Assembly: GCA_900552725.1 (NCBI GenBank)
Contig: USAT01000130.1
Coordinates: forward strand, 1 to 5,020
DNA from: an uncultured Eubacteriales bacterium
GTDB taxonomy: Bacteria > Bacillota > Clostridia > Oscillospirales > Oscillospiraceae
Direction of reading: 5' to 3'
DNA length: 5,020 bases
Shown here: positions 1-5,020 of the stretch, piece after piece
How positions within the stretch are numbered: position 1 is the stretch's first letter
Layout: each line of letters opens with the position of its first letter
Translations under genes and position numbers: made by a program
The notes under the pieces: model-generated
Database searches by the model: none
The model's input: the letters and a program-made list of their open reading frames with translations, nothing else
Told to the model about the DNA's origin: nothing

Positions 1-505
1 CCCAGATGTCGTTGATATTCTCGGCGGTGGTGCCCATGTGATAGTTGTTATAGGCATCCCACAGGCCGTCCTTGATCATGGTGTCGACCAGCTTCTTGTC
101 GCCCATACGAGCGCCCCAGCGGGCGTCCATGGAGGCGAAGGGAGCGGCGCTCATATTCTCGGTACCGCCGCAGACCACGATGTCACTGTCGCCGGCCAGG
201 ATGGAGCGGGCGCCCTCGATGACGGACTTCATACCGGAGCCGCACACCATACCGACGGTATAAGCGGGAACGGAATAAGGAATACCGGCCTTGATGGAAA
301 CCTGGCGGGCAACGTTCTGGCCCTGAGCAGCGGTCAGAATGCAGCCGAACATCAGCTCGTCCACGTTCTCGGGAGCCACGTTGGCGCGCTTCAGCGCCTC
401 CTTGACGACGATGGCGCCCATGTCAGCGGCGGGAGTGTTCTTCAGGGATCCGCCAAAGGAGCCGATGGCGGTACGGCAGCAGTTGACAACGTACAGATCC
501 TTCAT
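1..505 (-). CDS. thl: Acetyl-CoA acetyltransferase (thiolase), N-terminal part, cut by the left edge
   Basis: This is the N-terminal 168 codons of a thiolase, which is about 390 residues when complete; the rest lies beyond the left edge. The family joins two acetyl-CoA to acetoacetyl-CoA in the cytoplasm, the first step of butyrate or butanol formation in clostridia. Visible family motifs are RTAIGSFGGSL (residues 11-21), GQNVARQ (62-68), the nucleophile region VCGSGMKS with Cys88, GGTENMSAAPF (113-123) and HMGTTAEN (156-163). Cys88 is where the acyl-accepting cysteine is expected. The start at 505 is supported by an AGGAGG eight bases upstream and by the family-typical N-terminus. One oddity is that the residue three before the catalytic Cys, usually Asn (as in NKVCGSG), is Gly85. 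The gene has its own promoter and looks separate from the upstream operon. Thiolase family membership is near certain; biosynthetic rather than degradative (long-chain) function is inferred. Confidence 0.95.
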   Translation of the reverse strand, partial: MKDLYVVNCCRTAIGSFGGSLKNTPAADMGAIVVKEALKRANVAPENVDELMFGCILTAAQGQNVARQVSIKAGIPYSVPAYTVGMVCGSGMKSVIEGARSILAGDSDIVVCGGTENMSAAPFASMDARWGARMGDKKLVDTMIKDGLWDAYNNYHMGTTAENINDIW

Positions 506-513
506 GAATAGTT

Positions 514-519
514 CCTCCT
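514..519 (-). promoter_or_regulatory. Shine-Dalgarno site of the thiolase gene
   Basis: A perfect AGGAGG on the minus strand lies eight bases before the ATG at 505. It fixes the thiolase start codon. Confidence 0.9.
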
Positions 520-542
520 AAAATCATTGTTGGAAAATATAC

Positions 543-569
543 AGTACACTGATGTGTTCCAGTGGTACT
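543..569. repeat. Imperfect inverted repeat just downstream of the thiolase -10 box
   Basis: On the plus strand, AGTACACTG (543-551) and CAGTGGTACT (560-569) are complementary over 9 base pairs with one extra base in the second arm, separated by 8 bases. On the minus strand the repeat begins one base after the -10 box. Because the predicted transcription start (about 563) falls inside one arm, the mRNA would carry only part of the hairpin. A DNA operator for a second regulator is therefore at least as likely as a 5' leader stem-loop. No known regulator motif was recognised. Confidence 0.5.
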
Positions 570-598
570 ATCATAGTTAATTTTTTAACATATGTCAA
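570..598 (-). promoter_or_regulatory. Sigma-A type promoter of the thiolase gene
   Basis: The minus strand carries a perfect -35 box TTGACA (598-593), a 17-base spacer (592-576) and a -10 box TATGAT (575-570) that differs from TATAAT at one base. Transcription would be expected to begin near 563-564, giving a leader of about 58 bases before the ATG at 505. The box sequences and spacing are seen directly; the transcription start is inferred. Without a repressor this should be a strong promoter, as expected for an abundant fermentation enzyme. Confidence 0.85.
574..591. promoter_or_regulatory. Candidate Rex (redox repressor) operator inside the thiolase promoter
   Basis: The plus strand reads TAGTTAATTTTTTAACAT, with a perfect inverted repeat GTTAA-TTTT-TTAAC (576-589). 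The Rex operator described in Clostridia is TTGTTAANNNNTTAACAA; 12 of its 14 fixed positions match, with differences at positions 2 and 18. It fills the spacer between the -35 and -10 boxes and touches the -10 box, so a bound repressor would exclude RNA polymerase. Rex is an NADH/NAD+-sensing repressor known to control thiolase and butyryl-CoA synthesis genes in clostridia, which fits the gene downstream. The match and placement are direct; binding is inferred. The main caution is that AT-rich promoter spacers can give short palindromes by chance. Confidence 0.68.
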
Positions 599-601
599 TC
601 C

Positions 602-632
602 AAAAATCACTTTTTGTGAAAAAATCGTGATT
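602..632 (-). terminator. Weak candidate terminator after the PrsA/SurA-like gene
   Basis: On the minus strand AATCAC (632-627 side read 5' to 3') can pair with GTGATT (610-605) over 6 base pairs around a 16-base loop, followed by three further T residues (604-602). An alternative tight stem is TCAC-AAAAA-GTGA. It lies 49 bases beyond the stop of the upstream gene and just before the thiolase promoter, the expected place for a terminator. The stem is short, AT-rich and has a long loop, so it may not work as an intrinsic terminator. The rest of the spacer, 633-680, shows nothing further. Confidence 0.25.
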
Positions 633-680
633 CGTGTCAGGAAAGCGTCTCGTTTTTCGTCAAATCGACCAATTTCCCCG

Positions 681-1733
681 TCAGCCCTGGGCCGGCATCA
701 GCTGGCTGTACAGCTTCTGTTGGACGGCGGTGTACTTGGTATAGAAGGAAGCCACGTCGATGGCGTTGTAGACGCTGTCGTTGTGAACCACCTCCGCGCC
801 GCTGATGCGGGCGGACATATCCTCGCCGAAGGCCATCTCCGCCACGGCGTTCAGGTCCACGGCGCGGCGCAGGGCCACATAGTAGACGCCCTCGTCCTCG
901 ATAACGCCGCTGACCTCACCCTCGGCCAGAGCGGCCAGAGCGGTATTCAGGGCCGTCTCGTCGCAGCCGTCATAGGTGGTGCTGGCCAGCACGGTCACGT
1001 TCTCCGCCGTCTCCAGGGCGGCAAAGGCGGCGGCCTTGTCCTCGGCGGCGTTGATCTGGCGGGCATAGTCCTCCATCAGCGCCTTGGCGTCGGCCTTACC
1101 GGCGTCGTCCAGCTCGGTGGTGGCGATGTACAGCACATCGGCGGTCATCAGGCCGTGCTCCTCCGCCAGGGCGGTCAGATCCTTATCGCTGGGCCGCAGA
1201 TCGCCGCCCTCGGTGCAGTAGGCATTGTAAAGCTTGTTGTACAGGACGGACGTGCTCATAAGCTGCTCGAACTGGGCCTCTGTCATGCCGTTGAGCTTCA
1301 GGATGGTCTGGAAGTTGTCGCCATAGCCCGCCTTCTGCGCCTCAACGGTGGCCTGATCCTCCTCGGTGAGGGTGATGCCCATGTCGGCGGCCCACTTGCG
1401 GATGGCCGCCTGCTGCACCGCCTGGGACTCCGCCTGCTGGGCCACATAGTCGGCGGCGGTAAAGCCCTCGCCCAGCTGGGTGCTCAGGTCGGTGATGCCG
1501 TAGTAGGACAGGTTCTGGGCCGTATAGGAGACCATGTACAGATACTCCCACGTCTCCACCGGCTCGCCGTCCACGGTCATGACGGTCTCGGTGCCCTTCA
1601 GGCCGCTGGCCTGCTGGAGCAGGGGCTTATTGCTGCCCAGCTTTCCGGTCATGATCATACCGGCGCAGATCAGCAGCGATAGCGCCAGACCCACCAGGAA
1701 GCGGATGACCAGATGGAATGTTTCTTTTTTCAT
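681..1733 (-). CDS. Membrane-anchored PrsA/SurA-like protein with degenerate parvulin domain
   Basis: A 350-residue protein of the extracytoplasmic foldase type. It has a short positive N-terminus (MKKE), one hydrophobic segment (about residues 8-30) acting as signal or membrane anchor, and then a probably extracytoplasmic body. Residues about 50-170 resemble the helical SurA N-terminal chaperone domain, with the typical opening VMTVDGEPVETWEY. Residues about 196-292 resemble a PpiC/rotamase domain: TADVLYI starts it and EGEVSGVIEDEGVYYVALRR (271-290) matches its usual ending. The His of the family ASHILV-type motif and the GGDLG-type motif are absent, so isomerase activity is doubtful and a chaperone role is more likely. 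The Cys in LLIC (residue 23) is preceded by Ile, so a lipobox is not supported, unlike lipoprotein PrsA. The start at 1733 has AGGAGG seven bases upstream. It follows mfd by 34 bases and is probably co-transcribed; a foldase-like gene after mfd is known in Clostridia. Family assignment is moderately sure; substrates are unknown. Confidence 0.8.
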   Translation of the reverse strand: MKKETFHLVIRFLVGLALSLLICAGMIMTGKLGSNKPLLQQASGLKGTETVMTVDGEPVETWEYLYMVSYTAQNLSYYGITDLSTQLGEGFTAADYVAQQAESQAVQQAAIRKWAADMGITLTEEDQATVEAQKAGYGDNFQTILKLNGMTEAQFEQLMSTSVLYNKLYNAYCTEGGDLRPSDKDLTALAEEHGLMTADVLYIATTELDDAGKADAKALMEDYARQINAAEDKAAAFAALETAENVTVLASTTYDGCDETALNTALAALAEGEVSGVIEDEGVYYVALRRAVDLNAVAEMAFGEDMSARISGAEVVHNDSVYNAIDVASFYTKYTAVQQKLYSQLMPAQG

Positions 1734-1740
1734 GCTTGTT

Positions 1741-1746
1741 CCTCCT
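1741..1746 (-). promoter_or_regulatory. Shine-Dalgarno site of the PrsA/SurA-like gene
   Basis: AGGAGG on the minus strand, seven bases before the ATG at 1733. It lies in the 34-base gap after the mfd stop, which holds no recognisable promoter or terminator. This supports a shared transcript with independent ribosome entry. Confidence 0.88.
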
Positions 1747-1767
1747 TAAAATTTCCGGCAGACGTGT

Positions 1768-4700
1768 CTACGCCGGGTCCTCATGTTGTAATGCCAGCTC
1801 CTCCACCAGCTTTCCGGCGGCGGAGAGGGCGTCCTCCTTGGGCTGTAAATACAGCGTCAGCTTAGGCTGGGCGGCGGCGCTCAGCTGCAGGCGCTGGCGA
1901 TAGGACGCCATGCCGCACACGGCGGCCACCGCGGTGATATCCGGCTGTGGGCCGAAGGAGAACACCAGCTGCGTCCCCCGCTGGGTGATGTCGCAGATGC
2001 CCGCCTTCGCCGCCGCGGCCCGCAGCAGCGCCACGTTCAGCAGCGCCGTCACCGGCGCGGGCACGTCGCCGTAGCGATCCAGCAGCTCGTCGGTCAGCTC
2101 CGCCGCGTCCTCGTCGGTGCGCAGGGCGGCGATGCGGCGATAGAGATCCATCCGCTGCTCCGCCGAGGGCACATACCGCTCCGGGATATAGGCGGACACC
2201 GTCAGGTCGGCGGCGCAGTCCGGCGGGATCTCCGCCCGCTTGCCCTGCTGCTCCAGCACCGCGTCGTTCAAAAGCTTCAGGTACATATCATAGCCCACGC
2301 TCATCATATAGCCGGACTGCTCCGGTCCCAGCAGGTTGCCGGCGCCCCGGATCTCCAGATCCCGCATGGCGATGCGGAAGCCGCTGCCGAACTCCACATA
2401 CTCCCGGATGGCGGACAGCCGCTTGCTGGCCACCTCGCTGAGTACCTTGCCGGTGCGATAGGTGAGATAGGCGTAGGCCCGCCGTCCGGAGCGGCCCACG
2501 CGGCCCCGGATCTGGTGCAGCTGGCTCAGACCCAGCCGGTCGGCGTCCTCGATGATCAGGGTGTTGACGTTGGGGATGTCGATGCCGGTCTCGATGATGG
2601 TGGTGCACACCAGCACCTGCACCTCGCCGTCGGCCATCTGCTGCATGACGCGGCTCAGCTCCCGCTCGCCCATCTTACCGTGGGCGGTGGCGATGGCCAC
2701 CTCTTCTCCCAAAAGCTGCCGCAGCCGTCCGGCGGCGTTTTCGATATTCTCCACACGGTTGTGGAGGTAATAGACCTGTCCGCCACGATCCAGCTCACGG
2801 CGGATGGCCTCGGCGATGACGCCCCAGTCGTGCTCCAGCACATAGGTCTGCACCGGCTGGCGATCCTGGGGCGGCTCCTCGATGGTGCTCATGTCCCGGA
2901 TGCCGGACAGGGCCATATTCAGCGTGCGGGGAATGGGGGTGGCGGACAGCGTCAGGGTGTCCACCTGCTTCACCCGCTCCCGCAGCTTCTCCTTGTGGGT
3001 GACGCCGAAGCGCTGCTCCTCGTCGATGATGAGCAGACCCAGATCCTTGAATTCCACGCTCTTGTTCAGCAGCTTGTGGGTACCGATCAGCAGATCCACC
3101 CGGCCGGTTTTCACCCGCTCCAGGATCTCCTTGATCTGCTTGGGGGTGCGGAACCGGGACAGCACCTCCACCGTCACCGGGAAGGAGCGGAAGCGGCTCT
3201 GGGCCGTGGCGTAATGCTGCTGGGCCAATACGGTGGTGGGCACCAGAATGGCCGCCTGCTTGCCGTCCAGAATACACTTCATCACGGCCCGCAGGGCCAC
3301 CTCCGTCTTGCCGTAGCCCACGTCGCCGCACAGCAGGCGATCCATGGGGATAGCCTTCTCCATGTCGCCCTTGATCTCCTCGATGGCCCGGAGCTGGTCG
3401 GAGGTCTCCTCATAGTCGAAGGCGTCCTCAAACTCCCGCTGCCACGGGCTGTCGGGCGAAAAGGCGAAGCCCGGCTGCCGCTGCCGCTGGGCATAGAGCT
3501 GGATCAGTCCCGCCGCCAGCTCCTTGGCGGCGGCCTTGGCCCGATAGGTGGTCTTGGCCCACTCGGTGCCCCCCAGCTTGTTGAGCTTGGCGGGTCTTTC
3601 GCTGTCCTCGCCGCCGGCGCCGATGTACTTGCTGACCAGATCCAGCGATGTGGCAGGCACATACAGGCAGTCGCTTCCGGCGTAGGCGATCTTGATATAG
3701 TCCTTTTCCACCCCGTCCACCGGCAGGCGCAGCATTTCCACAAAGCGTCCGATGCCGTGGTGGGCATGCACCACCAGGTCGCCGGGGGTCAGGTCGGTGT
3801 AGGATTGCAGCTTCTGGCGGCTGCTGTCCCTGACGCGGCGGGGCTTTTTCTGGCGGCCGCCGGTGCTCTCGGTCAACTGGCCCTCCGTCAGCACCGCCAG
3901 CTTCAGTGACGGCCACTCGCTTCCGGCGCTGACCGCCCCCAGCATGATGACCGCCTGTCCCGGCTGGGGCAGCGTCTCGCCCCGGAGGGACAGCGCCGCC
4001 GTGATATCGCGGCTGCGCAGCAGCTCCTGCATATTGTTGGCCCGCACCTCGCCGCCGCACAGCACCGCCACGCGGTAGCCCGCGGCGAGATAGTGGGCCA
4101 TGTCGGAGGCCGCCGTCTCCAGCGAGCCGCCGTAGGTGCTCAACTGCCGGGCGGAGATCTGCAGCAGCTCTCCCGGTGGCAGCAGATACCGGCTGGTGGG
4201 CAGGCTGTCCATCTGGCACAGGGCGAAGCGGGCCAATCGGGCCGCCGTCTCCCCCTCCGTCAGGGCAAGCTCACCCATGGCCGGGGCCATGAAGCCGTTC
4301 TCCGCCGCCGCGGACACGTCCTCCTTCAGCTGCCACAGCCAGCCCTTCAGCCCCTCGCTGACCCGTCCGCCCTCGCACACGCACACGATGGCGTTCTCCG
4401 GCAGATAGTCCAGGGCCGTGGTCTTTTCCGGGTACACCGCCGCCAGATACCGGTCGCTGCCGTTGGGGGCGATCCCCTGCCGCAGGGCGTTGGCGTCGCT
4501 CTCCAGCTGCCGCAGCAGCGGCTGGGCATCCGCCTTTCTTTTCAGCTTCTTTGCCGCCGCTTCCAGCGCGGCGGCGGCCTTCTCCGCCGTGTCCGCCGTC
4601 CGGAAGGGCAGCACCTCTCCGGCGGGCAGCAGCAGCGTCTCGTTCAGGTTGTGGACGCGCCGCTGGGTGGTCACGTCAAAGGCGCCCATGGCGTCCAGCT

Positions 4701-5020
4701 CATCGTCCCAGAATTCGCAGCGCACCGGCTGCTCCATGGCGGGGGAGAACACGTCCAGGATCCCGCCCCGCAAGGCGAACTGGCCGGGGCCCTCCACCTG
4801 CTGGCAGCGGACGTAGCCCGCCGCCGTGAGCCGTGCCGTCAGCGTCTCCACCGGATAGCTTTCGCCGGTCTTCATGGTAACGGCGCTCTCCAGCAGCACA
4901 CTTTCCGGCACACACCGCTGCACCGCCGCGTCAATGGCGGCCACCACCAGCGGTGCCTCGCCACGCGCCATGGCGTACAGCGCCGCCAGACGCTGATGTT
5001 CCCAGCTGCGGCTGGCCGCG
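1768..5020 (-). CDS. mfd: Transcription-repair coupling factor Mfd, 5' end beyond the right edge
   Basis: Mfd is a cytoplasmic ATP-driven DNA translocase. It pushes RNA polymerase off DNA lesions and recruits UvrA for nucleotide excision repair. The frame is open to the window edge, giving 1083 codons before TAG; family members are about 1150-1180 residues, so roughly 70-100 are missing. The ATG at 4971 is not the start: the codons before it (SRSWEHQRLAALYA) continue the family N-terminal domain. Counting from that internal Met: UvrB-like module with GQFALRGGILDVFSP (63-77); RNA polymerase-interacting domain opening DLTPGDLVVHAHHGIGRF (393-410); helicase motor with Walker A GDVGYGKT (549-556), Walker B DEEQ (650-653), SATPIPRT (676-683) and motif VI HQIRGRVGRSGR (819-830); and a C-terminal TRCF domain from about 915, including the PERYVPSAEQRMDLY region. 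All motor motifs are intact, with no frameshift. It is the upstream member of an apparent operon with the PrsA/SurA-like gene. Confidence 0.98.
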   Translation of the reverse strand, partial: AASRSWEHQRLAALYAMARGEAPLVVAAIDAAVQRCVPESVLLESAVTMKTGESYPVETLTARLTAAGYVRCQQVEGPGQFALRGGILDVFSPAMEQPVRCEFWDDELDAMGAFDVTTQRRVHNLNETLLLPAGEVLPFRTADTAEKAAAALEAAAKKLKRKADAQPLLRQLESDANALRQGIAPNGSDRYLAAVYPEKTTALDYLPENAIVCVCEGGRVSEGLKGWLWQLKEDVSAAAENGFMAPAMGELALTEGETAARLARFALCQMDSLPTSRYLLPPGELLQISARQLSTYGGSLETAASDMAHYLAAGYRVAVLCGGEVRANNMQELLRSRDITAALSLRGETLPQPGQAVIMLGAVSAGSEWPSLKLAVLTEGQLTESTGGRQKKPRRVRDSSRQKLQSYTDLTPGDLVVHAHHGIGRFVEMLRLPVDGVEKDYIKIAYAGSDCLYVPATSLDLVSKYIGAGGEDSERPAKLNKLGGTEWAKTTYRAKAAAKELAAGLIQLYAQRQRQPGFAFSPDSPWQREFEDAFDYEETSDQLRAIEEIKGDMEKAIPMDRLLCGDVGYGKTEVALRAVMKCILDGKQAAILVPTTVLAQQHYATAQSRFRSFPVTVEVLSRFRTPKQIKEILERVKTGRVDLLIGTHKLLNKSVEFKDLGLLIIDEEQRFGVTHKEKLRERVKQVDTLTLSATPIPRTLNMALSGIRDMSTIEEPPQDRQPVQTYVLEHDWGVIAEAIRRELDRGGQVYYLHNRVENIENAAGRLRQLLGEEVAIATAHGKMGERELSRVMQQMADGEVQVLVCTTIIETGIDIPNVNTLIIEDADRLGLSQLHQIRGRVGRSGRRAYAYLTYRTGKVLSEVASKRLSAIREYVEFGSGFRIAMRDLEIRGAGNLLGPEQSGYMMSVGYDMYLKLLNDAVLEQQGKRAEIPPDCAADLTVSAYIPERYVPSAEQRMDLYRRIAALRTDEDAAELTDELLDRYGDVPAPVTALLNVALLRAAAAKAGICDITQRGTQLVFSFGPQPDITAVAAVCGMASYRQRLQLSAAAQPKLTLYLQPKEDALSAAGKLVEELALQHEDPA

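Noticed and set aside
38..511. Plus-strand open frame (157 codons) opposite the thiolase
   Set aside because: The minus strand encodes clear thiolase motifs across the same span; this frame is a Gly/Ala/His-rich shadow.
1656..1670. Lipoprotein signal (lipobox) at Cys23 of the PrsA/SurA-like protein
   Set aside because: The residue before the Cys is Ile, whereas a lipobox needs Gly, Ala or Ser there; a plain membrane anchor fits better.
552..1682. Plus-strand open frame (376 codons) opposite the PrsA/SurA-like gene
   Set aside because: It begins in the AT-rich spacer and crosses the thiolase promoter in the wrong direction. Its product is a Gly/Leu/His-rich mirror of the real gene, which has a good ribosome binding site and recognisable domains.
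2515..3909. Long plus-strand open frame (464 codons) opposite mfd
   Set aside because: It lies wholly antisense to conserved Mfd motor motifs, and its product is low-complexity, rich in Leu, Gly, His and Gln. That is typical of the mirror frame of a GC-rich gene. No ribosome binding site or family motif is seen.
3428..4219. Minus-strand open frame (263 codons) within mfd in another frame
   Set aside because: It is out of frame with the intact mfd reading frame, its product is Arg/Gly/Pro-rich with no motif, and it arises from GC-rich codon bias.
4969..4971. ATG as the start of mfd
   Set aside because: The reading frame continues upstream to the window edge with family-like residues, no ribosome binding site precedes it, and the protein would lack the first part of the UvrB-like module.

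Overview
All three genes in this window lie on the minus strand, so transcription runs from right to left. They look like ordinary core genes of a high-GC anaerobic Clostridia-type Firmicute. A gut Oscillospiraceae such as the Flavonifractor/Oscillibacter group is my best guess. The guess rests on GC-rich coding sequence with AT-rich spacers, strong AGGAGG ribosome binding sites, a clostridial-type acetyl-CoA acetyltransferase, and an mfd gene followed by a PrsA/SurA-like gene. It is inference; no marker gene is present.

Right and centre (5020 to 1768): a nearly complete mfd gene, the transcription-repair coupling factor, whose start lies beyond the right edge. Thirty-four bases after its stop comes a membrane-anchored PrsA/SurA-like protein (1733 to 681). 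The short gap, the lack of a visible terminator or promoter and the dedicated Shine-Dalgarno suggest the two genes share one transcript. The peptidyl-prolyl isomerase domain of the second gene appears degenerate.

Left (680 to 1): a 175-base AT-rich spacer separates that operon from a thiolase gene that runs off the left edge. The spacer holds a near-consensus sigma-A promoter (TTGACA, 17 bases, TATGAT). Within its spacer sits an inverted repeat that matches the Rex redox-repressor operator at 12 of 14 fixed positions. A second, imperfect inverted repeat lies immediately downstream of the -10 box. Together these suggest that thiolase, the entry step of butyrate/butanol-type fermentation, is controlled by the NADH/NAD+ ratio through Rex.

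I found no mobile element, CRISPR array, tRNA, rRNA or exotic system. The most interesting signal is the compact control region at 541-600.
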